From assembly GCF_007183175.1 (NCBI RefSeq), contig NZ_AP019807.1, positions 3,902,001 to 3,966,000 on the forward strand: a DNA stretch of 64,000 nucleotides, written 5' to 3'. The translations under genes and the position numbers were made by a program. The notes below the pieces were generated by a model that saw only the letters and a list, made by a program, of their open reading frames with translations, was not told the DNA's origin and did no database searches. This DNA is from Microbulbifer sp. GL-2. GTDB taxonomy: Bacteria; Pseudomonadota; Gammaproteobacteria; Pseudomonadales; Cellvibrionaceae. Each line of letters starts with the position of its first letter. Position 1 is the stretch's first letter. Below, piece after piece: positions 44,401 through 51,700 of this stretch.

Positions 44401-45703
44401 CAGCAACTCCGGCACCGCCCTCAATGTCAGCCGGGTCAGCAGTGACCTGGTGACTCGCCATGACTACGACGGCAACGGCTGGGCCACCACCACCGTGCGC
44501 TACGACGGCGATGAAAACGCCGCAGACAGCCGTGTGGAAAGTGTTGACTACAACGTGTACGGCCAGCAGGTACAAACCCGCGGCGCCGAGTACACCGACT
44601 ACCGCGGCCAGAGTGTGCGCGGCACCATCAGCTACCGCTACGACCTGTTCGGCAACCGCACCGCCGAGATAGTGCACAACGACAGTGGTGGCCAGGTTAC
44701 CAGCCACCACTACAACATGATCGGCAAGCGGGTGGAGACCCGCGACGCGCGGGAAAACCGCGGTGAAGCCAACTACGAAGGCAAGACCCGCTTCTACTTC
44801 GACGCCTTCGGCAACGCCGTCTACCAGAGCAAAACACAGACGGATATCGACAACGCCCAGAGCCAGGTCACCACCTGGCTGCAGTACGACGCCCTCGGCC
44901 GCGAGATCGCCCGCAGCAACAACGTCGACAAGACCGAGCAGGGCGGCCTGGTGCAGCACGATATGGCCTACAACACCCACGGGCAGATTATCGGCAAGGG
45001 CATTAATACCGATGTCCGTGACTCGGTGATTGGTGGTAAATACCAGGAGTACTACGTCTACGACGAACTCGGACGGTTATTTAAAACCAACGCCGACAAC
45101 GGCTCCCCGCGTATTTACCTGTACGACCAGAACGGCAATGCCACTTTAGAAATTACCGCGATCAACAACAACAGCCTGAGCGGAATCCAAACCGCGCGGC
45201 AGGCTATGAATGAACTCACCCAGAGTGAGACCCAGTGGAAGTACAGCCTGTACGATCAGGAAGACCAGTTGATTACCGTAGTGGATGCCCCGCTGGCGAC
45301 GCCCACTGATAATCAGAACTTGAACGTCAACTGGGATGTGGATAGTGAAAATACAGGTATTGAAAATACTATCGATAGTACGCCGGGAGAGGCCCCGGGA
45401 GATATAACCCTTGGGGGCCGTACCAAAACGACAAAGGATAATTTCAACGTTACCACTGAATGGGTTGACTTGAGTAACGGGTTACCCACAGACCCGGTTG
45501 TAGGGTTACAGAATAACCAGCCTAACTCCGTTACTTATAATTCTATTGAATCAGTGGTTCGCTCGGTTAGGCCGGGCCCTAACGGTGAATTCCTTTATGA
45601 CATCCAAGGAGAAGTTAATCTCACCATCTCCAGTGTAACAGCGGAGAGCCCTGTAACAGTGACTCTCTCTATTGAAGGGGGGGGGAGCGGAAAGTTGTTC
45701 TGA
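32465..45703 (+). CDS. Giant YD-repeat (Rhs-type) protein, N-terminal part up to the frameshift
   Basis: 4412 residues in this frame. No signal peptide, membrane anchor or PAAR domain is visible at the N-terminus. It starts with an Rhs N-terminal-like region (VNASTGNLVLRQQDEF, LDLSLLRTYNSQG) and continues with very many YD repeats of the form YDxxGRLxxxTDAxGxxTxYxYD, which build a beta-barrel cocoon around a toxin in Rhs and Tc proteins. The repeats are interrupted at about residues 935-2170 by beta-rich modules and a binding-like domain, listed separately. After residue about 4285 a further non-YD, AT-rich domain begins, and the frame ends SIEGGGSGKLF at a run of nine G. The adjoining frame continues the same domain, so this is the first two thirds of one gene of about 6,700 codons. 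GGGGGAG precedes the start. Confidence 0.9.
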   Translation: MVAVISGEALGLFNSIKTGVGSANFGQGRESIYVNASTGNLVLRQQDEFVAASGLDLSLLRTYNSQGQLDGDNIDGFRFNFSNQLTNLVGTPNQPGSQITRISGDGAETLYTYDASLQAYISPDGAGAHDQIVFDSGNNQWVWREGSSRTEEVYGNINGNWKLVARVDAEGRQVAFGHNSSGLVNSITDAAGQTLAITYTGTRVTAVTVSSDGATEQRLHYSYDTQGRLETVTVDLSPQDSSIADGNVYTTTYGYHDDSTRVASVQQSDGTLMLFYYTNVDGQGDYRISEVHTGRVNASGMAQEFDNSDRRITTYSYDLANRKTTITQISNPEAAVSGRVGIQTELTFDSAGRITEMEAPADQSGVRELTQYSYDADGNLLSLTDHSGDTTVYEYDSRGNQTLVRDAQGNTVEREYDSYNQLSKETVYLRPDPDGDGAEQPAEARVTHYVYDDQQRLRFVIGHDGTVQETRYSDAAQNAEYGIPARTVSAITYLQHGYFDQFDAANYSEASSGNPVDFTYASLNSWVQNTQGDIQANNLHNATRRSDTRLDFRGQVYSITSYSQVGSNGQGIADGSESTQYTVYDANGQLRSTIDPRGSGQDSSTYKASYVYDGLGRLLSSTDAEGHTSTTLYNDAQAQVISTDADGLQVTRSYATNGSLISEIRHDTTNGNATLGETRYFYDTLGRIRATQDAIGAISHSLYDDKGQMVAVISASGAITEFHYDTEGQQVQSTHYANRLSGSQLQSLLQKDNDGNVIGIEQSVTLADLRPTAVPGNDRSTYQYYDDAGQVRFFVDGEGYLSETQYNAQGQVLRTTQYGVKIQNPQGETTATLAANYAASNANLSVTSDSATQWVDPQQSYAQADSLGFNQRSIVNQSGSIDLSQSATTRPAQNPYVLSGTTNARVENTQIERVSGSAITTAYTRPPVQPYTYDNTGIMAEQVQAVDLRDLTVTNPIIKGGPDQDYTYSTTALKRKAGAGQQSEIVDVYREHPNVNSTSNYTKLYSGAFTSRAASSDTLSSRFNYWKLNITVTRSDGSLPSGYDGTFSYTTTSRTWDGSVDLTKYYGDNLPAGEYSIKVVAEEYRTPYWYEAEIRQWLQIGSPKAEASYTQTKNYNVGTRVIWGNFQTRGNEVFYYKTSSSSSWKSLIATAVDDYTSMVKLDNPASGNFDFRIDIQNGDYQGGVYEVERRIEGHTSFIGTSDERGIWYVNGIDTTDAVSNSSVLKYYTGSPPSNIQEIVAVSKNVKTGVSYTAHTYPQDIDRDGFSWDGKVNLRIGSPLPDGQYDVTLFVDGEEEPSFKYEIGEQVSYGSTTVTWPLSTKPEGTGTIFKYRLAGSAESWADKIGVGPVNSGSNHKVTLDVLSHGTYEYLIEYKNGDDVVKSATGTFGVSRFAEATEIFTVEASFKFDKFNYFEIQPSTELLSYFSETLAATISRADVKVRDKTSGTLIASSSTYPADYLKWLEAENPSGYIYDGQLNLAWKTLNNGRYEVEVTTYDIDGDKVGTDTFDYEIGTQTEHHPTSFQWPVSSRPVSSDKTIFEYEASPNVWKSVPVLEDGANLKVILGDVDDGTIAEGNYNFRIRYEQNGIEVKKTTGNPSLTVGKGSTKASSFDFEYTVVSLQSGSGHAISGYPVSIGSDPALDKIVAQVKGSNGQLVSTAETYPQLFGSYNGEVNLAIGSELAAGQAYSVTLTLHYDDGSSSVRAAFPVEVGEQSAQDQIFQWSDDLTTANSSGENFNFNSVSIIDNPREGTQDGIGSYSISANGDTLRFTGNAWKGIAFDYTITEDTIVELEFRSDSAAEIQGFGFDVDGEYQDQGFIQLAGTQYVSTMNSTYKTYSVGDGWVRYRIPVGQLGAQFLGEHSTLYFANDKDINRELGDSSFRNFRIFEGGTAAEVTHFEYRRVGSESWQSTLINQNGSDFTANLGYELSGNYEYRIATYRDADGNGLSDNDRLLRTLSGTFAANDSGTKPASWAVPGYERSSAEGYAIEGYLSAAEAADIAYLETVVIDNATGSPISAQPVQTWIDPATLRDGSFAGRLNLLVGETLADGDYSVQVTRHYIGGSSQVDASFQQQVGRQLQSVTNPQLSLGLDEPYAASGVNLSIRPLGSSNWESLSLDPATGAVELDKASHPNGVYEYQLSYTLDVGGAPVSKSGVGRFTLAAGESYTQALSAAATGVDLADARIERSFYDDAGRVSATLDAEGYLTEYRYNRAGQLVSSTRYANRVADYDQSSHWLNSGTLQTLRPAADPAADRSSYWLYDGQGREVAEINAEGYVTEHKYDVAGNRVKSLQYADSLYDLNELNSALASVDNDPARLSLGSDRGLGQVRPLTSSDDRISEWRYGGRNQVTHATDASGNTSTFTYTAGGQLASSRSGIIASGSILDNYLDNYQGDPTFSANDSEARDYQFEYDVQGRVIAERDHQGRVVLSHSYDDSGRRISSTDANGYTTHFAYRADGLLKYSLAPVFNPGNNALEWQLSSFSHNAFGEVTGTRQYASRLSNTALNNLGLAGDAATLDSLAASLVDGEDTVTSTVYTQRGQVDNSTDGEGFVSTSQYNAFGERTRLSRAIDVANSRQAVTDFSYSRRGELETSSAQLSSGPFASVGTNTVYNAFGEAVSSTDARGFSTDYAYDRLGQLVTQTNTLKQQTHLSYDAFGRVLTRTDALNRSTRYEYDDASRSQTVTTPEGVQTRTVNNIHGETFEVSIKVGDSWLRQVRYDYDTQGNLTGTTDALDNRARSEYNAAGQLTASVDASGVRTELTYDPQGRVLTRTQDVGGLNLTTTQRYGHRYEESVDASGSVTRTEYDKNGRVSRVIVDASSDGSGLNLLTQYHYDGQGNLLQVQEGSLSGGIDGSATIKRTTAYSYDELGRVLSETLDPNGLAITTRYEYDQAGNRTAVTNALGYSTYFVYDELGRERFVLSPLYLSGGTSMRYIVSEKQYDAAGQLTTSTGHGDVYAMPAALDISSLTTLSNSATQWDRTTRYVYNDDGQLTHTIDALGYVTETVYNSSGRVSAVIRYADRIDPSSETVADLVRDTGKDRETRYQYDAAGRQTHTLRLFEQGGVQYAYVTESLYNSRGEVVGEIAYARALNLASETTAQLNAEAADNRHSTFIYDAAGRRTHTIDSLGHVTETRYDDSNDTETVIRYANGISVPAASGWADLSAADLAISASSQHDQVIVTQYDAAGRKASLTEKVWADGALRDYVESYQYDALGNRTQISDPLGYKTYLSYDAAGRLTHKQVPANGTQGYLSTWSYDALGQVLSETHYSQAVAQNTDPSAINTNTLAHAQDRRTSYIYNARGNLNTETDSAGVVTQHAHNPFGEIWRTTEAKGLAEQRVTFRDFDQLGRLVKEASGLPGWERSPTEEEMGPNEQVATTYLSYNSFGELETLVSPRGPGYISQQLHDQLGRKVGEIDARGGSTQTVLDAFGNIVATTDPNGNTGVFLYDANNQLTHQVTPDGAVTTYSYDAFGQAVDVRTYAQKLADSTDIAALNRAGLDALLSGLQDAVRDRHSVSVYDNRGQLLTSTQYGYDLINGHATANVTTYKYDAAGNRTAMIDARGARTDYLFDAQGRVTQETGHEYYATLTSHQTSTTLVRAITKYNYNAFDKTFEAEGYYWDVSAGEEKASVYGIQNRYMRYDHNGQLLTLLGPAFIGTTGNAQSSADFDGTIDTVPMRTVTERRYDALGRLVYEGQRGLQNASLNDDGSASGVQHGQIQASAYHYNRLDQQVYALDTDGGLTYNRHDAAGNLRSETRYDQRLTINGSPWDGSLNGLNLDSSVEHWRSDAQALQSSESSTGRTTHYQYNANNLVTKTESDAGVFFDLNNLVAPDSTSGDQQELQNGFSLGSTQGSQALYDANGNPIIQIDGKDQASFALYDAAGNRVLEVDRLGYVTEYIYDGLGQITAQTRYAGALDFAKLGAPADNEARHAWLDNLYGGNRAALVANVATGDERTTEYVYSGRGLLLEERTKGESFVRISNSGTALNVSRVSSDLVTRHDYDGNGWATTTVRYDGDENAADSRVESVDYNVYGQQVQTRGAEYTDYRGQSVRGTISYRYDLFGNRTAEIVHNDSGGQVTSHHYNMIGKRVETRDARENRGEANYEGKTRFYFDAFGNAVYQSKTQTDIDNAQSQVTTWLQYDALGREIARSNNVDKTEQGGLVQHDMAYNTHGQIIGKGINTDVRDSVIGGKYQEYYVYDELGRLFKTNADNGSPRIYLYDQNGNATLEITAINNNSLSGIQTARQAMNELTQSETQWKYSLYDQEDQLITVVDAPLATPTDNQNLNVNWDVDSENTGIENTIDSTPGEAPGDITLGGRTKTTKDNFNVTTEWVDLSNGLPTDPVVGLQNNQPNSVTYNSIESVVRSVRPGPNGEFLYDIQGEVNLTISSVTAESPVTVTLSIEGGGSGKLF
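35600..38720 (+). repeat. Repeated ~200-residue beta modules inside the YD-repeat protein
   Basis: At least five copies of a module share the core (W/Y)xGxVNLxIGxxLxxGxYxVxV followed 20-30 residues later by YEIGxQ or an equivalent. Cores begin near residues 1057 (WDGSVDLTKYYGDNLPAGEY), 1266 (WDGKVNLRIGSPLPDGQY), 1471 (YDGQLNLAWKTLNNGRY), 1665 (YNGEVNLAIGSELAAGQAY) and 2029 (FAGRLNLLVGETLADGDY). Spacing is about 209, 205, 194 and 364 residues; the last gap is widened by the inserted binding-like domain. They do not look like YD repeats. Between about 35.27 and 36.96 kb the DNA is clearly more AT-rich than the flanks. Confidence 0.75.
37657..38130 (+). other. Jelly-roll carbohydrate-binding-like domain inside the YD-repeat protein
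   Basis: Residues about 1731-1888 include SYSISANGDTLRFTGNAWKG, TITEDTIVELEFRSDSAAEI, GFGFDVDGEYQ, GWVRYRIPVGQLG, STLYFANDKD and SSFRNFRIFE. That order (GNAWK..., LEFDF-like strand, GIGFD-like turn, YKIPVGQ-like strand, FFxxDxD, SYFxNVRxYE) is what I recall from a beta-jelly-roll binding module at the C-terminus of agarases and other polysaccharide-degrading enzymes of marine gammaproteobacteria. The assignment is from memory of that pattern, without a search. Confidence 0.55.
45677..45685 (+). other. Nine-G homopolymer that breaks the giant reading frame
   Basis: GAA is followed by nine G and then AGCGG. With nine G the upstream frame stops at 45703; with ten (or seven) it reads on as EGGGERKVVLKENGNYTLST into the 2260-residue frame that follows, with no other stop. 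See the findings for internal homology that supports the rejoined frame. It may be a phase-variable tract, a ribosomal slip site, a fixed mutation or a sequencing miscount. Confidence 0.9.
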
Positions 45704-45777
45704 AGGAAAACGGGAATTATACACTTTCGACTTACTATGTTTCGACCGAGAACCGCTACGCTAAAACTTCTGTCTCT

Positions 45778-48700
45778 TTGGAGACCGGAGGGGTTACCTG
45801 GGGGGAGCATGCATCTGACTCTACGGAAAATGTCAGTTTCCAGAGCCCGAAGTTACCGAAAATAACTACCCGCGATAACAATATTTATTTTGTTGACGAA
45901 GAAGGGAGGGGCTATACCAAAGATCCTGGTGGTGCTACAGCTGTGGATAATGCCCTCTCTTGGATAGAAACCAGTCATGAGCTTTCCTATCTCAGTGCGG
46001 ATGACCCGCGCCTGAAATTTGAGAACCTTGAAGATACTGCAAACCTATCTGCGCTACTGGGGGTCAATGAATATTTCTTAGAAGGAAGTAGCAGAGGAAG
46101 TAATCAGGGTTACGTCGAGGAGAGTAGTAAGCATTATTACACTAGCCGTCAAGTGACCCTCGAGAGTGGACGGGAAATTACCGTATTTACCAACCGCATT
46201 GAAACAGAAAAGAGGTTACATATCTTTGTGCCTCTGTCCCACAACGGTATCCAGAACGGCTGGCGCGAAGTGGTGATTACCACCAACACCTACAACTATG
46301 ACATCACCAGCGACTTCCTGCAGGCGGATGACAGTGCCGCGGACAGCGCCCTGGAAGATGCGCAGAACAATCCCCTGAAGGTCATGCCGAGCCTGGACTG
46401 GTCGGTGAACGGCAACACCCTGAGTCTCGACAGCAGCGACGTGGCCAGTGTGTTCGGCAACAACACCAAGGTCAAAGTGCTGGCGAAGAATGACAGTGGC
46501 CAGGTGGTGATGGACAACACCCAGTATAACTGGAGTGACGGTATGGACATCGCGCTCAACAGCAATGCCGCAGAAGTATCGCTGACGTTCCTGAGTGCAG
46601 ATGGGCTGGTACTGCATGCAGTGGACCTGTACAGCAACAGCGCCGACAGTTTAAGTGGCAGCGTGGGCCTGCCGGGGGAAGGGGTTGGCCTTGAGCATCT
46701 GCCGGAGGTGAATAAGTTCTGGTTGTCCGCCGGTTACCGCTCCTCAAAGCAAGGCAGTGGAGAAAGCTCCCACCTGGAATATAAAGACTCGGTGCGTGTG
46801 AAAGAGACTACTTATGAGTTGTCTCCTGGTGACTCGGATGTGATTCCTCAAGTGGAAGCTTACGGAGATGTAACTGTCACTTATTCCAGTGTTCGTATGA
46901 GGATAGTAGGCGCTGAACCTTTGCATCGTAAGCCGGGACAGCCTGCCCAATTTATCTATGATGCTAAAGCCGAAGTCACTTTTACTGTTTCCGGACTGAA
47001 AGATGCGACTGGAGCAAAAATTAATATTTATGTTGCGGGAGTGGGCTCCAAGTCTGTTGCTGTCACTAATAATGGCACCTATACCGTTGATGGTCCTTGG
47101 GATAGCCTTACAGGGACGGAATACCCAGATCGTGATATCACTGTCTCAATGACCACGAATGGTCAAACTTGGGGTATTTCCGATGGGAATGGTACAAAGA
47201 CCTCCCCGGAGCGGGTTAAGGTCACCGGATTGCCTGATGGCACAGAGTCGATACAGTTCTTCGCCGACGGTATCGCAAAGACAGTCGATGTACCCAATGG
47301 CCAGGATTGGGTCTATGTAGATACCTCGGCGATGAACAATAACGCGACTAACCTCGCTTTTGAGATGAGGGCCTACAGTGGCAATAACCTGAGTGGCACA
47401 GTCCTTACTGAAATTAAGGGTAATTTTAACAATGCCAGTGGTGGTTCGGTCACAAATCTCACCACTTCAGTGACAAAAACTGTCAAGGATGTCACCTACA
47501 CCCGCGATAGTGCCTCAACGGGCGACAGCTACACCTCCGTCTTCTACTCCCAGACCGGCCTGTACAACCGCGAGGCCATCCGCAATATCGCCCTGCAACT
47601 GACCGGTGCCGCCAACGACGAGACACTGATCGCCCACCACGCCAGCTACAACGCCTTTGGCGAGAACGTGGCGTCGATCGACAACAACGGCAACACCACC
47701 CTGTACGAGTACGACCAGCGCGGCAATGTGGTGAAGGAGCTGAAGCCGGAAGCGGACGTCTACACCGAGCAGATGACCAAATTCCGCGCCCACACCGCCA
47801 CCGAATACGGCGTCAATGCCTTTGGTGAAATGGTGATGGAGAAAGTCGGGGCTGAGGCTGCCGCTGGCGCCAGCAGTGCCACCCGCAGCGCTGTTACCAA
47901 CTACAACACCCAGCACGAACAGGTGCGCCTGCAGGACTATGAGGCCGGCTTATTGATTGCCAGCCAGGACGGCGAGGGCGATTACGACAGTCAGGTCTAC
48001 GACCAGGCCGGCAACCTCAAGGGCAGCAGCCAGTTGGTGTACCGCGCCAACGAGCGCGGCAACGGCACCAGTGCACTCTACTACCAGGTGGCCTACCACT
48101 ACGACGCCAATAACCAACTGGTGCGTATGAACCGCTTCCAGGACAGTTCCCTGGCGATTGACTACGGCTACAGCGCCTCCGGTCGCTACGACGAGTGGGA
48201 CTACGACGAGTTTGGCAACCGCATCCGCCACCGCAACGCCCTCTACGGCGACACTAACCCTGTGCTCTACGCCAGTTTCAACAGCGGTGGCAGTGTCGGC
48301 AGCAGCGGCACCGTCGGCCAGGAGACCTACCGCTACGACGGCATGGGCCGGGTACTGCAGTACAAGAGCTACAACGGCAAGATCACCGACTACGCCTACG
48401 CCTGGAGCGATGCGGTGAGCCGTAATGTGCTCGCCGCCACCGGCCAGCAGGCCCAGGGCGCCGCCGATCAAGTGCAGCTGGGGGGGTATATCACCGCCAT
48501 CGCCAAGTCCGGTATGGGCGGCGTGGTGGACACCGACTGGAACCAGTCCTCCCACGAGGATGTACTCAGTGACGCCGTCGACTACTTCGGCAAAGCCGTC
48601 TGGCACGACGACCTCGGCGGCCATCGCATCGAATACGCCTACAACTACGCCGGCTGGCTATCGCGCCAGACCGGCAATACCGCCCTGAGCGGCGACGGCA

Positions 48701-51700
48701 CCTGGGAAGCGCGCAACAACCAGGATATCCGCTACACCTACTACCACAACGGCAACCTGTTCCGCACCTACGACTACGGCAACAACGGCCTTGCCGATGG
48801 CGACCAGACCGCCGCCAACAGCGATATCGCCCCCGCCGTCACCGAATACCGCTACGACAAAGCGGGCAACCGCACTGGCGAGCTCTACTACCGCTCCAAC
48901 GACCTGTACAACAACCTCGGCCGCGTGGTGTACCAGCACAGCAATGCCGTCTACGACGAACAGGGTCGTATCACCAGCATCGAAGGCTACGACGAATACG
49001 GCAATGCCTACCAGATCGACTACACCTTCGACGCCTTTAGCAACCGCCGCAGCGTCAGCAGTGTTTACGACGGCCGCTACGTCGACAACCTCGACGGCAC
49101 CATCGACGGCAAGACGCAATCGTTCTACTACACCTACGACAAGAACAACCGCTTCACCCTCACCCTCGGCGAGTTTGAAAACGGCCAGGTTGTCCTGGGT
49201 AAAACCGGCACTGCCATCACCTACAACGGCCTCGACCAGCGCTATCTCGCCAGCCGTGCCAGCGACGGCAGCATCCGCGAGAAGTACGCCTACGACAGCA
49301 ACGGCCGCCTTACCACCGTGCATATCGACCAGGGCAGTGGCTTTGTTCTGCGCGCCAGCCGCGTCAACAACGACGCCGGCCAGGTCACCGCCTATCACGA
49401 GTACGACTCCAAGGGCAAACGGTTCAGCAGCACGGACAATTACTACAACGCCGACGGTATCCAGCTCGGTTATCAGACCACCCGGTACGACGAAAACGGC
49501 ATGGCCACCAATGAGGTGACCCGCAGCCGCAACACCTTCCTCGGTGACGGCCAGACGGTGGATACCACCGTCACCAGCGCCTATTCCGAAGACGACGGCG
49601 CCGCCCCCACGGTCACTACCCTGCACAACTCCTACGAAAAGTGGGACACCTACAAGACCAAGTCCGTGTGGATTAAAGCCGAGAATAAAGACCTGCATCC
49701 CAAGCAGCGTAAAAGTTGGGAGAACGGCGAAGCCTTCTACACCTACGACTCCAATGGCCATATCCGCCGCGTCTACGACGTGGAAGGTCAGCGCGCCATC
49801 GCCTACGTCACTGACAAGGAAGGGCGCACCCTGGTGCGCGAAGAGATCAACGACGACGGCCAGAACAGCTACGGCCGCGAGATGCGCCACTTCTACTACT
49901 TCAACGGCCACGCCGTCGGCGATGTGGGCAACGACCAGGTACCCAGCCGCTACGACTACGTCAAAGCCCTGGCCCAAGCTGAAGGAGCAGGCAATCGCCA
50001 CTCCCACAGTAACGGCGACCACGTACAGGCGGTGCAATCGGCGGACTTCGACCAGAACTACCAGCCGATCAACCCCAACTATCCCACGGCCAGCTACTCC
50101 AGCTTCGAAGCCCAGGGCGGAGAGACCCTGCAGAGCGTCGCCGCCATGGTCTGGGGCGACTCGAGCCTCTGGTATTTGCTCGCCGACGCCAACGGCATGA
50201 AGGGCGACGAGGTACTGACCAAAGGCCAGCGTCTCGAACTGCCCAATGTGGTTACCAATATCCACAACAACAGCGATACCTTCCGCCCGGTAGACGGCGC
50301 CCTGCAGATGGGGGATACCGCCCCGACCCTGCCGGATGTACCGCCGCCACCACAGGTGGATGATGGTGGCTGTGGTGCGCTGGGTATGATCCTGGTGATT
50401 GTGGTTGCGGTAGTGGCCACGGTGTTGACAGCAGGTGCTTTCGCTGCGGCTGCCGGCGCTAGCATCGGCGGTATGATGACGGCGGGCGCGAGTGCTATTG
50501 CCACTGGTAGTCTCGGTTTTGGGGCCGCATTTGTGGCGGGTGCCGCGGGCTCGATTGCCAGCCAAGTAACTGCGATGGGCCTAGGGATGCAGGAGGACTT
50601 TAGCTGGAGCGATGTGGCTATAGGAGGCTTTACCACGATGGCAACGGTGGGTGCGGCCGGCTACCTGAACGGAATTGACAGCTTCACCAAAGTGGTCGAC
50701 GGGGTGAGTAAGCTCAACTGGGCTGGCTCAGCGCTCCTCGGCGCGAGCAATGTGGTTAGCAGCTACGGCATCAACAAAGCGTTTAATAAGGATGTGAGCT
50801 TTAGCTGGCGCAACGTGGCCACCTCTGCGGTTACCTCCGGTGTTGCTTCGGGACTAACGGAAGGTTTTTCACAAACCAGTGAATCGGGAGTACTCGGTGG
50901 AGTTCTGCAAGCTGGAGGCTCAATCGGAGCCGACGTGGGCCGAGAGCTGACCAGCGCCCTGATCAACGAGTCAGTGCAGAGTGCTATCTGGGGTGACAGT
51001 TTTGACTGGGGTGGTGTGGCAATTGCCACTGCTGCCGGAGTCGCTCAAAGCTCGATCAAGCGCTTAGGTGGTGATGGTGAGCCGGTTGCCGGCGGCGGTC
51101 TGGATGCGGGTTCAGTTACTAGCAATGAAAAAACCAGTACTGGAGAACAACGTCTTACTGAACAGTTCAGTAGCTCAACAAGCAATATAACTTCCAGCTG
51201 GTCAGGACAGGAATTGGTGGTGACTGCTAGCCAAAGTGGTATTTGGGGCAGTGAAAAGGACTACTGGTCTAACAGTTCGGTGATCCAGCGGAATACGCAA
51301 GTGATGATGCACTCCGCCGGTTTTAATAGCCGGCTAGATGCAAAGCTGGCGAATTATGAAGCACGCACGATACAGGCCAGGGCCGGTTTACAGGCTGTTT
51401 GGGATGACTTCCATGCAGGTGTTGCAGCGTCTGCAGCGAATACGCATTTTGCGAGTGTGGGGGGGACTGATTTTTCTGAACAGGTTGCGTCTTTTAATAG
51501 TTACTCTACTTGGCGCGAAGGTGAAATAGCCCGTTTCAATAGTGAATGGGCGGGCGCCAATGGCGGCATCCGTATGCTCGGAGAGTTGTCGGCTGCTGTC
51601 TGGGGTGCCTATGAAAGCTTCGGCCGTACGGTTGAATATGGTTTTGGGCTCACTGGCGCTTTAGGCAGTGATATCCAGTCTGCGAATTGGGAAAGCTTCA

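Noticed and set aside
48658..50565. 635-codon open frame on the minus strand inside the YD-repeat gene
   Set aside because: It is antisense to YD repeats. Their repetitive codon use keeps the opposite strand free of stops and gives Val/Ala/Gly-rich nonsense; there is no ribosome site or domain.
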